Source of the DNA: Tenacibaculum aiptasiae
GTDB taxonomy: Bacteria; Bacteroidota; Bacteroidia; Flavobacteriales; Flavobacteriaceae
Direction of reading: 5' to 3'
DNA length: 64,000 bases
NCBI RefSeq assembly: GCF_008806755.1
Contig: NZ_WAAU01000008.1
Span: 787,139 to 851,138, forward strand
Shown: positions 17,885-26,143 of the stretch, piece by piece
Position numbering within the stretch: position 1 is the stretch's first letter
Layout: every line of letters starts with the position of its first letter
Position numbers and translations under genes: made by a program
The notes under the pieces: model-generated
The model's database searches: none
The model's input: only the letters and a program-made list of their open reading frames with translations
What the model was told of the DNA's origin: nothing

Positions 17885-18373
17885 TTATTCTATTTTTTGT
17901 CGATTTTCATCATACAAACCAACCAAAAGACTATTTCCTTGTGTATCTACTTTGATTCCTCCATACTTAGCTTTTTCATACTTTTTAGCATCACCTTCTT
18001 GAAAAAAGTAAGATTCAGCACCAATACTTACTCTTCCCCATTTCTTTAAGTTATATCGTATTAAAAACTCTCCTTCGTTTATTGGTTCTTTACCACCTTG
18101 CATACGCACTTTCTTTGCAATGCCATTCTCGGTAAGTTTTATTACACAGAATCCTCTTTTAGCAATACTATCAGTATCTATATTGTTTGAAATCGCATAA
18201 TTCAATCTCATATAATCTCCTTGCATTAAAGAACGAGGATCTACAGGAGCTAATTCAAACAAAACCAATTGTCCGTTTTCTAATAAGGCCTCTTTCTGAA
18301 AAATTGATCGATTAAACAATATTAATAAAATAGCAAGGTTTAAAAGAATGAGTATCCATTTATATTTCTTCAT
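17885..18373 (-). CDS. GDYXXLXY-motif membrane-anchored protein
   Basis: A 162-aa protein with one N-terminal membrane helix (about residues 5-22, WILILLNLAILLILFN) and an extracytoplasmic domain carrying QGDYMRLNYAI, the GDYXXLXY motif that names the family. Function is unknown. Its start overlaps the DUF4401 gene by 14 nt, and the trio DUF2157-DUF4401-GDYXXLXY is a recurring unit in bacteria, which supports the call. Confidence 0.85.
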   Translation of the reverse strand: MKKYKWILILLNLAILLILFNRSIFQKEALLENGQLVLFELAPVDPRSLMQGDYMRLNYAISNNIDTDSIAKRGFCVIKLTENGIAKKVRMQGGKEPINEGEFLIRYNLKKWGRVSIGAESYFFQEGDAKKYEKAKYGGIKVDTQGNSLLVGLYDENRQKIE

Positions 18374-19436
18374 TATTTCCTAGCATTTTTGTGGTGAATA
18401 CATAGCATGCTAAAAACAGCACACCCGATACGAATAATAGTATAGACTTGGTTAGTAAAGTAAAGCTCAAGTCGTAATAATATTGCGAAACAAAATAGAT
18501 TAAAGCTACGATCCCTATAACCAGTCCTGTTTTATAATTAACTAAAAAGCTAAGTAACAACAATATGATAGCTCCCGATATTGCTGGTGAGAATACAGTT
18601 GACAGTAATATTAAAAAGCTGAACACATATAGTATTGCTTTAGTTTTAGCTAGTGTTATTTCGTGCACCTTGATAATCACATGTACAATATACATACCTA
18701 TGATGATAAATAATACCGAGGAAATCCAAATGTAATTTTCATTCAATGCTATTGCTCCTTTCTTCCCCAACATACTCAAACCTATTAGAAAAGAAATAAC
18801 CACGCCAATCCTAAGTGGATTGTATAGTTTCGCTAGCTTTTTTATGGCTGATAATATTCTTGCCTCTTTTAAAAATACATAGCTTAGCATTAAAGCCATC
18901 ACTCCAACATATATATGAATTAAATCGTAAACCTTTGTATTTAACAATAAAAACAAAAAGCTTCCATTTACGGTAAGTATGGCTATAAACGATAAGATAT
19001 AATTTTGTGTCATTACTAAAGTCACAAAAGCTATCAAGCCAACGAGTATGGTTATCATATCTTCATTCATCTTTGCCCAGGACAAACCAAAAGCAAGCAT
19101 TACAAATCCCGTTATATATATTGTAACACTAAAGGTATCCCAAATAAGATTATCCTTTACTACATTAGTTACAACAGCAAGTACTATAAACAGTCCTCCT
19201 AAAAATATCATTGCAGCTTCAGAACTGTAAAAACCAGCTATTCCTAAAAAGACTATAAATGCTAACATTGCTACAAAACTTCCTAAAATGGTAAGTATCT
19301 TAATTGCTAAGCCCGATTTGTTTTCCTCTTTTTTAAGGTAACTGTCTAAAATTGCTTGTTCGTTATAGGTAAAATCTTTGTCTTCACTCAAACGAATACT
19401 TTCTAATAGTTCCTTTTTATTCGCTAATTCTTCCAT
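18360..19436 (-). CDS. DUF4401-type polytopic membrane protein
   Basis: A 358-aa integral membrane protein with a cytoplasmic N-terminus of about 45 residues (YNEQAILDSYLKKEENKSGL) followed by roughly ten hydrophobic segments. It matches the DUF4401 pattern by position and composition. It is encoded between the DUF2157 gene (13-nt overlap) and the GDYXXLXY gene (14-nt overlap), so the three products probably form one complex. Function is unknown. Confidence 0.78.
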   Translation of the reverse strand: MEELANKKELLESIRLSEDKDFTYNEQAILDSYLKKEENKSGLAIKILTILGSFVAMLAFIVFLGIAGFYSSEAAMIFLGGLFIVLAVVTNVVKDNLIWDTFSVTIYITGFVMLAFGLSWAKMNEDMITILVGLIAFVTLVMTQNYILSFIAILTVNGSFLFLLLNTKVYDLIHIYVGVMALMLSYVFLKEARILSAIKKLAKLYNPLRIGVVISFLIGLSMLGKKGAIALNENYIWISSVLFIIIGMYIVHVIIKVHEITLAKTKAILYVFSFLILLSTVFSPAISGAIILLLLSFLVNYKTGLVIGIVALIYFVSQYYYDLSFTLLTKSILLFVSGVLFLACYVFTTKMLGNNEEI

Positions 19437-20374
19437 TTCTTTTTCAAATCTGTTAAGGTTTTAATCACAACACTTACACTTGCAATAATAAATAGACTCA
19501 GGAAGAAAAACATTCCTTCCACATCTGTTATTTTTAAAAGCAGTGCACAACAAATAATAATACAGCTAAACGCAATTATTGAAAGATAAAAAACACTTCT
19601 TTCCTTCAATCCATATCGAACTCCAATTCCATACAACCCTGTTGCTAATAGTAATAACACCCAAAAAGCTTCCAGATTTCTTTCAAAAATTCCTGTTGCA
19701 ATTCCTACGGTACTAAAGAATACCACTGCCAATGCTAATACATTGGTAAACCAACTAGGTACACTAATATGTTCGTTTATTTTCTTTACCAATAAGAATG
19801 CTATTAAAAACAGCGCATTGATACAAAACAGCAAAGCAAATAGAAAAATTTCTGACCAGTCTTGAGCTACTTGCTCAGCATATAAAATAAGCGTTGTGTT
19901 GATGAGCGTTATAAATACCAACCATAAAGGAGCAAAGTTTGAAATGACTACCCAAATAACAATAGCCATAGTCCAACCCAAGAAGAAGTCGTAGGCATTG
20001 GCACCCGTTTGATAAATCTGACCAAATACAGCAAACAGCACTCCTACCAATATAGAAACTCCTGTTAATACTATTTTCTTTATATCTAACGGTATTTTAG
20101 CCACTACTAAAACAATAGTGAGTAATAAAATTCCTCCTTCTATTAAACCTAGTTTAAAAAATTTGTGCATACTTGCCCAATTATAGGCAAAGAAGAAAAT
20201 AATTCCCGCGGTAGTAAAACCAACCCCCAAACTCATAAAAAACAATCTCAGAAACTGTTGCCAAGATGTTTTATCGTGATACACCTGTGTATTCAATATC
20301 TTTTGAATACTTCTTTCAGACCAATTGCTATGCTGGGCAATTATCTGAATATCTTCTCTATCAATATCTTTCAT
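19424..20374 (-). CDS. DUF2157-type membrane protein
   Basis: A 316-aa protein with a short cytoplasmic N-terminus (SNWSERSIQKILN) and the DUF2157 hallmark, where the first helix ends AGIIFFFAYNWASM, followed by about eight further membrane segments. It is the first gene of the minus-strand trio. Its start codon abuts the duplicated intergenic element at 20376. The biochemical role of the family is not known. Confidence 0.82.
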   Translation of the reverse strand: MKDIDREDIQIIAQHSNWSERSIQKILNTQVYHDKTSWQQFLRLFFMSLGVGFTTAGIIFFFAYNWASMHKFFKLGLIEGGILLLTIVLVVAKIPLDIKKIVLTGVSILVGVLFAVFGQIYQTGANAYDFFLGWTMAIVIWVVISNFAPLWLVFITLINTTLILYAEQVAQDWSEIFLFALLFCINALFLIAFLLVKKINEHISVPSWFTNVLALAVVFFSTVGIATGIFERNLEAFWVLLLLATGLYGIGVRYGLKERSVFYLSIIAFSCIIICCALLLKITDVEGMFFFLSLFIIASVSVVIKTLTDLKKKWKN

Positions 20375-20375
20375 T

Positions 20376-20560
20376 CAATTTTTTTTAATGTTCTCTCACT
20401 TCTTCCTAAGATTAGGAAATACTAAAAGTAGTCAATTTTTATATCAATGTTAAATCTATACTTTTATTTATCTGCATATGTATTAAATTGAGGAAAACCT
20501 ATATTTGCTTTTATCATTGCACATACCTGTGTATTTTGTAGCTAGATAAAACAACACGCT
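20376..20560. repeat. Intergenic element, copy A left part (promoter side of the esterase gene)
   Basis: About 185 bp closely matching 23301-23484: shared blocks include TACTAAAAGTAGTCA, TTTATATYAATGTTAAAT and GTATTTTGTAGCTAGATAAAA. A -7 type box TATATTTG lies at 20500-20507; the second copy has CATATTTA there. The element ends in ATAAAACAACAC (20546-20557), which recurs as ATAAAACAATAC at 21860-21871 on the other side of the esterase gene. Confidence 0.85.
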
Positions 20561-20582
20561 TTATAAAACTTAAAAATTGCAT

Positions 20583-21797
20583 ATGAAAAAACTAGGTTTA
20601 GCCTTCTTATTATGTTGCTGTATTTATACCGTTACTGGACAGAATATTACTATTGGTAAAATTAGCAGCATCCATTCTAAAATATTAAATGAAGAAAGAG
20701 AACTATGGATTCATCTCCCTAAAGGCTATGGGTATCATAATTCAGCTTCAGAAAAAGAAAGATATCCAGTGGTGTATCTTTTAGACGGAAACTCACACTT
20801 TTATTCGTTAGTAGGAATACTTCAACATTTAAGTATTATAAATACTATTTGTCCAAAAATGATAGTTGTAGGAATCGTAAATACCAATCGGACAAGAGAT
20901 TTAGCACCTACGAAAATAGACAACTCTTTAAAAAAAGGACACTCAGACTCTAGTGATGGAGATAAGTTCCTTTCTTTTATTGAACATGAATTAATTCCTT
21001 ATATCGATTCAACCTATGATACTGACTCTTATCGTACATTCATTGGTCATTCTTTAGGAGGACTTACCGTTTTGAATGTTTTAGCACATAAACCAGAACT
21101 ATTTAATGCTTATGTATCTATTGATCCTGCTATGTCGTGGGATAATAAAAACTTATTGAACAAGATTAAGAACATACAATTTGACAAAAAATATACGCGA
21201 AAATCACTCTTTTTAGGAATTGCAAATACCATGAACAAAGGATTGGATACGCTAAGTGTTCAAAAAAGCAACTCTAAAAATACTAAACATATAAGAGCTC
21301 TTTTAGAACTTAATGCTTTTCTAAAGAAAGACACACTAAACAACTTATCCTACAAAGCAAAGTACTATAAAAACGATACGCATCCTTCAGTTCCTTTAAT
21401 TACCAAGTACGATGCTCTTCGTTATATTTTCGATTTTTATAAACCAACTATTACTCAGCAAGAACTTTTAAACCCTAAAAGCAATAGCTTGTACAAACTA
21501 ACAAAACACTACCAACGTTTGTCTGAATATTATGGTAGAAAAGTAAAACCTAGCATACATTATGTAGATAGTAAAGGATATGAACTAATGACTGCCAAAC
21601 TTTACAAAAAAGCAGAGCAGTTTTTTAAACTAAACTGTATCAATTACCCAACAAGCTTTAGGGTATATAATTCATTGGGAGACTTATATTTAGCTATGGA
21701 TAAAAAAGACAAAGCTTTAATAAACTTTAAAAAATCATACTCTTTGCAAGAAACTCCTTATGCAAAGAGTCAATTAGACCAACTACAAAATAAATAA
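20583..21797 (+). CDS. Secreted alpha/beta-hydrolase (esterase, IroE/Fes-like) with C-terminal TPR
   Basis: ATG at 20583 (a TTG 6 nt upstream is unlikely) gives 404 aa. A signal peptide of about 20 residues ends ...TVTGQ. The esterase D-like domain has YLLDGNSHFYSL, IVVGIVNTNRTRDLAP (typical of the enterochelin esterase family), the nucleophile elbow GHSLGGLTVL and VSIDPAMSWDN. The last 70 residues contain one or two TPR-like helices (YKKAEQFFKLN, KDKALINFKKSY). The substrate is unknown. The gene is bracketed by direct repeats and by two halves of an element found joined at 23301-23523. Confidence 0.83.
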   Translation: MKKLGLAFLLCCCIYTVTGQNITIGKISSIHSKILNEERELWIHLPKGYGYHNSASEKERYPVVYLLDGNSHFYSLVGILQHLSIINTICPKMIVVGIVNTNRTRDLAPTKIDNSLKKGHSDSSDGDKFLSFIEHELIPYIDSTYDTDSYRTFIGHSLGGLTVLNVLAHKPELFNAYVSIDPAMSWDNKNLLNKIKNIQFDKKYTRKSLFLGIANTMNKGLDTLSVQKSNSKNTKHIRALLELNAFLKKDTLNNLSYKAKYYKNDTHPSVPLITKYDALRYIFDFYKPTITQQELLNPKSNSLYKLTKHYQRLSEYYGRKVKPSIHYVDSKGYELMTAKLYKKAEQFFKLNCINYPTSFRVYNSLGDLYLAMDKKDKALINFKKSYSLQETPYAKSQLDQLQNK

Positions 21798-21859
21798 GTT
21801 TTTATAGACCTTATTTACCAATACATCAATAAACTTTTGCAATAGCTATTGATTACCAT

Positions 21860-21912
21860 ATAAAACAATACTGCCCAATTCATTATAGGATTGGCATTTC
21901 TTATGCACTCAT
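21860..21912 (+). terminator. Terminator of the esterase gene and copy A right part of the element
   Basis: Arms GCCCAAT (21873-21879) and ATTGGC (21890-21895) form a hairpin with one bulged C, followed by ATTTCTT. The segment 21860-21912 matches 23470-23523, where the stem is a perfect GCTCAAT/ATTGAGC followed by seven T. It starts with ATAAAACAATAC, the direct-repeat partner of 20546-20557. Confidence 0.7.
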
Positions 21913-21922
21913 ATTTAAAAAT

Positions 21923-21987
21923 AGGGAAAAACCTTACTTAAAGTAGGGATTTCCGTAAAGTTGTTTTGTTATTAAATGGTAGGTTTG
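21923..21987 (+). promoter_or_regulatory. CCTTACTT-motif promoter, site 1 (upstream of the zinc-ribbon nuclease)
   Basis: AGGGAAAAACCTTACTTAAA followed by GTAGGG (21923-21948) matches two other sites in the window. TAGGTTTG (21980-21987) fits the -7 consensus and lies 48 nt from the motif, the same spacing as at site 2. It precedes the ATG at 22074 by about 85 nt. This is probably an activator or repressor operator with its promoter; the regulator is not identifiable here. Confidence 0.6.
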
Positions 21988-22073
21988 CTAGCATTGAATA
22001 AAAGTATAATTATGTAGTATACTTTGTTTGTAAATCAACACTGCTCAACCCCAAAAAATATTTAACAAGAAGT

Positions 22074-22694
22074 ATGGCTGAATGTATAGCTTGTGGAGAA
22101 TACACAAAATTTCATGGCGGTTTTTGCTTTTCTTGCTATAAAAAACAAGAAAATTCTAAAAACATATTGGTTTTAGAAAAACCCAAAAGCAAAAAGAAAA
22201 CAGATTCTAAACCAAAAGAAAATCCTTGGATTTCAGGTATTATAAAAGGCCGAATTGCAGAAACAATCATCGAAGAACTCTTTCGTTCACTTGGTTTTCA
22301 AGTATTCAGCTATGGTATGGAAAACTCCATTCCGGGAATTAAAGACCTTTTAAAAGGTGTGCGTGGAGACGTTGCTAAAAACATAAGGCAAATGCCTGAT
22401 TTTGTTATTTTCAAAGATAACCAAGCTCACTTTATTGAAGTAAAGTATAGAGCAAATGGAGAATTAAAACTTAAAGACATTACTAGATATGGTGATTATC
22501 CTTTTGAAAACGCTCTATTCATTCTCGTTACAAAAAAACATATTAAATGTATTTCATATGAAGAATTAGAGCAAGGAAAGGAAATCACACCAACCTCTCA
22601 CAATTATTTAGGAAAACGAAAAGAATTTGATACAGATAAAGATTTAATTATTGAGTATTGTAAATATGCTGTAAAGTTTTTTGAAAACACCTAA
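22074..22694 (+). CDS. Zinc-ribbon plus PD-(D/E)XK nuclease-like protein
   Basis: A 206-aa protein. Residues 1-22 hold a zinc ribbon (Cys4, Cys7, Cys18, Cys21). After a lysine-rich linker comes a restriction-endonuclease-like fold with GRIAE (Glu63), MPDF (Asp109) and IEVKYR (Glu122-x-Lys124), which fits the E...D...ExK active site of Holliday-junction or Vsr-like PD-(D/E)XK enzymes. The precise substrate is unknown. It lies alone behind a CCTTACTT-motif promoter and 1 kb from a restriction-modification system, so a role in defence or repair is plausible but not shown. Confidence 0.7.
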   Translation: MAECIACGEYTKFHGGFCFSCYKKQENSKNILVLEKPKSKKKTDSKPKENPWISGIIKGRIAETIIEELFRSLGFQVFSYGMENSIPGIKDLLKGVRGDVAKNIRQMPDFVIFKDNQAHFIEVKYRANGELKLKDITRYGDYPFENALFILVTKKHIKCISYEELEQGKEITPTSHNYLGKRKEFDTDKDLIIEYCKYAVKFFENT

Positions 22695-22819
22695 TTTCAA
22701 ACTTTTATTTCACAAAGTTTGCTCATTACGTTGACTAAAAAAACTAAATATGTAAATTTACCAAAATAGCATTCCCTTTATAAACTTAATAATAAACAAC
22801 CTATAAACCTTACATAATA

Positions 22820-23125
22820 ATGTCAGAAATCCCCCCCCATAAAGGACAAAACAATAATCATCGAGAACAAACAATTATTATACAGCAAAAAGAAACAAAT
22901 GGAATTGGAATTGCTGGATTTGTACTTGCTATAATCTCATTATTTCTTGGATGGATTCCATTTTTTGGATGGTTCTTATGGTCTTTTGGATTGATTCTTT
23001 CATTTATTGGCATATTCAAAAAACCAAAAGGACTTGCTATTGCTGGACTTATTATCTCTTTAATTGGGTTTATTCTTTGGGTTTTACTTTTCATAGGGCT
23101 AGCTGTGTTAGGAAGTACTATCTAA
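22820..23125 (+). CDS. Small DUF4190-like membrane protein
   Basis: A 101-aa protein with a polar N-terminus and two hydrophobic hairpins (GIGIAGFVLAIISLFLGWIP and GLAIAGLIISLIGFILWVLL), the pattern of DUF4190-type small membrane proteins. Function is unknown. A run of eight C at 22831-22838, just after codon 4, is striking in this AT-rich DNA; loss or gain of one C would shift the frame. Two out-of-frame ORFs over the same bases are shadows. Confidence 0.65.
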   Translation: MSEIPPHKGQNNNHREQTIIIQQKETNGIGIAGFVLAIISLFLGWIPFFGWFLWSFGLILSFIGIFKKPKGLAIAGLIISLIGFILWVLLFIGLAVLGSTI

Positions 23126-23182
23126 ACATAAAATTTTATTAGAAATAACTTTACTAACCCACTACTCTAACTTCTTTCATAT

Positions 23183-23311
23183 ATGCAATCCCTTAAAATT
23201 AGCAAAGGCTATAATAAAGTAGAACTTGCACAACTAATTAACGAACCACAAATCAGCAAACTACAAGCTGGATTACATTATTGTAAAAATCGTAATGCAA
23301 CAATTTTTTAA
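23183..23311 (+). CDS. Short ORF of 42 aa, unknown or gene remnant
   Basis: ATG at 23183, TAA at 23309-23311. The product begins MQSLKISKGYNKVELAQLIN and contains EPQISKLQ. I recognise no family. It ends exactly where copy B of the intergenic element starts (23301), so it may be the 3' remnant of a gene disrupted by a deletion or a duplication. It could also be chance; coding character cannot be judged at this length. Confidence 0.25.
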   Translation: MQSLKISKGYNKVELAQLINEPQISKLQAGLHYCKNRNATIF

Positions 23312-23523
23312 TGTTTTCTCTCACCTCTTCCTAGGGTTAGTAAATACTAAAAGTAGTCAGTTTTTATATTAATGTTAAATTGATACCTTTATTTATCTAA
23401 GTATGTACTAAATTCAGTAGAACCATATTTACTTTTATAATTGTACATACCTTTGTATTTTGTAGCTAGATAAAATAATACCGCTCAATTCATTATAGGA
23501 TTGAGCTTTTTTTATGTGCTCAT
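23301..23523. repeat. Intergenic element, copy B (both flanks of the esterase joined, no gene between)
   Basis: 23301-23484 matches 20376-20560 and 23470-23523 matches 21860-21912, so the promoter-side and terminator-side flanks of the esterase gene occur here fused through ATAAAATAATACCGCT. This is what recombination between the direct repeats around the esterase would leave. Within 23126-23601 I see no gene other than the 42-aa ORF. Confidence 0.85.
23483..23513 (+). terminator. Terminator in copy B of the element
   Basis: A perfect 7-bp stem, GCTCAAT (23483-23489) with ATTGAGC (23500-23506), is followed by seven T. No full gene precedes it on this strand within the element, consistent with its being left from a removed gene. 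Confidence 0.75.
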
Positions 23524-23562
23524 TTTACAGAAGAATTAAAATTATAGATAAAAAAGTTTTCA

Positions 23563-23602
23563 TATTTTTGGACAAAATATGTCTATAATCATTTTGTCCA
23601 AA
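23563..23602 (+). promoter_or_regulatory. Promoter and palindromic operator of the restriction-modification controller
   Basis: TATTTTTG (23563-23570) fits the -7 consensus. It overlaps the left arm of a perfect inverted repeat, TTTGGACAAAAT (23567-23578) with ATTTTGTCCAAA (23591-23602), whose last base is the A of the HTH gene's ATG. A repressor bound here would block promoter, start site and start codon. The obvious ligand is the HTH protein encoded next, in line with C-protein control of type II systems. Confidence 0.75.
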
Positions 23603-23907
23603 TGAAAAAATTAGGAGATACATTACGAGAAGCGAGAGAACAAAAAGACCTTATACTTAGAAAGGTTTCAGCGGAAGTTGATATTGATCAATCTCTAATT
23701 AGTAAGTTTGAAAAAAGTGAAAGAAAACCTACCAAAGAACAATTAATTAGGTTAGCCAATTTCTATAATCTTTCCGAGAAAGAACTCATTATAAATTGGT
23801 ATTCTGAAAAAATAGCTCAAGAATTAAAATACACAGAATCTTCTTCTGAAATATTAAAAGTAGCGGAAGAGAAAATTAAATACTATAAAAATCAAGAAAA
23901 TGGATAA
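23602..23907 (+). CDS. XRE-family HTH regulator, controller (C) protein candidate
   Basis: A 101-aa protein with a Cro/C1-type helix-turn-helix over residues 5-60: LGDTLREAREQKDLILRKVSAEVDIDQSLISKFEKSERKPTKE, where SLISKFE is the recognition helix. A short C-terminal helical tail follows. It overlaps the methyltransferase gene by 8 nt. A 12-bp-arm palindrome covers its promoter and start, suggesting autoregulation and control of the restriction genes. Confidence 0.82.
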   Translation: MKKLGDTLREAREQKDLILRKVSAEVDIDQSLISKFEKSERKPTKEQLIRLANFYNLSEKELIINWYSEKIAQELKYTESSSEILKVAEEKIKYYKNQENG

Positions 23908-25192
23908 TAAATCTATAAAAGTAGTTGAGCTTTTTGCAGGGGTTGGAGGATTTCGACTTGGTTTAGAAAAAAGTAATTATAATATTGTTTGGAGTAATCA
24001 GTGGGAACCTTCTACAAAAATGCAACATGCTTCTTTAGTTTATGAAGCTCGTTTTGGAAAAGAAAACCATTCAAATGAAGATATAGCTAGTGTACCCACA
24101 AAAGAAATTCCTGATCACGATTTACTTGTTGGAGGATTTCCTTGTCAAGACTATTCTGTTGCGACAACATTACACAATTCCAAGGGCCTAAAAGGTAAAA
24201 AAGGTGTTTTATGGTGGTCTATTCAAAGAATTTTAGAGGAAAAGAAAGATAAAAAACCTAAATATTTATTTTTAGAGAATGTAGATAGACTTTTAAAATC
24301 TCCTGCCAAACAAAGAGGTAGAGACTTTGCTGTTATGCTTCAAAGTTTAAACGAACTTGGTTATGCTGTAGAATGGAGAGTTATAAATGCAGCAGAGTAT
24401 GGTATGCCTCAACGTAGAAGAAGAGTTTTCTTTTTAGGTTATCATAAATCAAGTAATTTATATAAAAAGTTAAAAAAAGAAACATCTTTAAATTGGATTA
24501 CAAAAAAAGGAACAATAGCAACTGCTTTTCCTGTTCAAGAAACAAATTCAATTCAAGAACTTGAATTAAAAAGTGATTTAGTAGAAATTACAAATGAATT
24601 TAATAAAGAAGGAAAACTCTCACCTTTTCAAAATACAGGTTTAATGATTAATGGAAAGGTATACACTACTAAAACTATAGCTAATTATAATGGAAAATAT
24701 ACCGTTTTAAGAGATATTTTACAAAACGGAGAAGTGACAAATGAGTTTTTTATTGAAGACAAATCACTAAAAACTATAAAGACTGTAATTAATAAAGATG
24801 GTAGCTTGAAAACTATTTCTACAGAGAAACAAATGTGGGAGTACTTAAAAGGAGCAAAAAAAGAAAAAAGAAAAACACAAGATGGATTTGAATATAATTA
24901 TAGTGAAGGAGCTATGATTTACCCTGATGCCTTAGATAACGCTTCTAGAACAATTATAACTGGTGAAGGAGGTAAATCTCCTTCAAGATTTAAACATATT
25001 GTTGATACTGACAAAGGTTTAAGGAGGCTAACTCCCACAGAATTAGAACGTTTAAATATGTTTCCTGACAATCATACGCAACTTGAAGGTATTACAGACA
25101 CCAAAAGAGCTTTTTTTATGGGAAATGCCTTAGTTGTAGGTATCATTGAAAAAATTGGAAAAGAACTTTATAAAAAAATAATTAATGGATAA
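23900..25192 (+). CDS. DNA (cytosine-5) methyltransferase of a type II system
   Basis: In the 430-aa protein I see motif I VVELFAGVGGFRLGL (residues 8-22), motif IV GGFPCQDYS with catalytic Cys82, motif VI ENV (126-128), motif VIII QRRRRVFFLGY, and motifs IX-X LTPTELERLNMFP and GNALVV. A long variable target-recognition region lies between about residues 200 and 350, so the recognition sequence cannot be read off. It is translated between the HTH and GIY-YIG genes with 8-nt overlaps on both sides and should protect host DNA from the partner nuclease. Confidence 0.94.
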   Translation: MDNKSIKVVELFAGVGGFRLGLEKSNYNIVWSNQWEPSTKMQHASLVYEARFGKENHSNEDIASVPTKEIPDHDLLVGGFPCQDYSVATTLHNSKGLKGKKGVLWWSIQRILEEKKDKKPKYLFLENVDRLLKSPAKQRGRDFAVMLQSLNELGYAVEWRVINAAEYGMPQRRRRVFFLGYHKSSNLYKKLKKETSLNWITKKGTIATAFPVQETNSIQELELKSDLVEITNEFNKEGKLSPFQNTGLMINGKVYTTKTIANYNGKYTVLRDILQNGEVTNEFFIEDKSLKTIKTVINKDGSLKTISTEKQMWEYLKGAKKEKRKTQDGFEYNYSEGAMIYPDALDNASRTIITGEGGKSPSRFKHIVDTDKGLRRLTPTELERLNMFPDNHTQLEGITDTKRAFFMGNALVVGIIEKIGKELYKKIING

Positions 25193-26123
25193 AAGAACTA
25201 ATCGAGTACAACCTATAAGACTTTCCTCTGGATTCTTCCCTTTAGACATTCATAAATCAATGTTCATAAACGATTTAAAAATCACCTTACCTTCTTACTA
25301 TGTTAAAAGTTGGGGACAAAACATTATTAATAAACATGATAAAAGTAATTATAAATGGATTATTGATATTGACTACGAATCACCGAAAGATTTAGGTAGA
25401 GTAAAGTATAATTTCAAAGCTACCTTATCTCTTTCCTTTGTTAAGGATAGAAAAAAAGAAAGTTCTTACCGAATTAAATGGGATAAAGATTTTGCTACAC
25501 AACTTGCTAAAGATTACCCTAAAAGCTTCGTTAGGTCTTTAGAATATCATATTGGTGATGAATATTATAAAAATCAAAGGTTTTCCGAATATGACATAGG
25601 AGGCTTTAAGGAGCAATTACAAGTAAAAGTAGAATGGAAAAAAGGAAACCCTATCATACGTATAAAAGAATATTTTAAAGTTAGAGAAGAGTCTCAAGGT
25701 TTTCCTAACATTTTTAAAGAATTAAGTTCTTATCTAATTGCTGATTACCTATTAAGTGATGACAATGAAATATTAAGAAGAATCCAAATAGGTGAATGGA
25801 AACCAAGGAATGAGCTTAAAAAAGAAATGAATGAAAATAACATTTATCTTCTTTTAAATAGAGAAAAAAAAGAATTTTATATTGGAGAAACTAAACAATC
25901 TTTATCTCAAAGATATCCTGATGGTCAAAAGCATCACTCATTTGACGACTGGAATGAATACTCTATAATACAACTCCCACCAGAAACCTCTAATCAAACT
26001 AGATTACTAATAGAGAGAGTTTTAATTGCTACTGGTGTCAAACTTTTTAAAAATAATTTAAGTAAAGATATTCCTGTTTTAAATGAAGATTCTGAAATGA
26101 AACTCATGAATTTAAAACATTAA
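25185..26123 (+). CDS. Type II restriction endonuclease with C-terminal GIY-YIG domain
   Basis: A 312-aa protein. The GIY-YIG fold lies at about residues 215-300: NIYLLL (219-224), FYIGET (231-236) with YIG, catalytic Arg243 in LSQRYP, and metal-binding Glu277 in LLIERVL. Residues 1-210 are of unknown fold and may determine specificity. Eco29kI, Cfr42I and Hpy188I are known GIY-YIG restriction enzymes, but most type II enzymes are PD-(D/E)XK. The 8-nt overlap with a C5 methyltransferase gene supports the role. Confidence 0.82.
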   Translation: MDKRTNRVQPIRLSSGFFPLDIHKSMFINDLKITLPSYYVKSWGQNIINKHDKSNYKWIIDIDYESPKDLGRVKYNFKATLSLSFVKDRKKESSYRIKWDKDFATQLAKDYPKSFVRSLEYHIGDEYYKNQRFSEYDIGGFKEQLQVKVEWKKGNPIIRIKEYFKVREESQGFPNIFKELSSYLIADYLLSDDNEILRRIQIGEWKPRNELKKEMNENNIYLLLNREKKEFYIGETKQSLSQRYPDGQKHHSFDDWNEYSIIQLPPETSNQTRLLIERVLIATGVKLFKNNLSKDIPVLNEDSEMKLMNLKH

Positions 26124-26143
26124 AAACTCATAAATCTAAAACA

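Noticed and set aside
22951..23142. Alternative plus-strand ORF overlapping the DUF4190-like gene
   Set aside because: It is an out-of-frame shadow; the other frame has the expected membrane-hairpin pattern and an ATG in good context.
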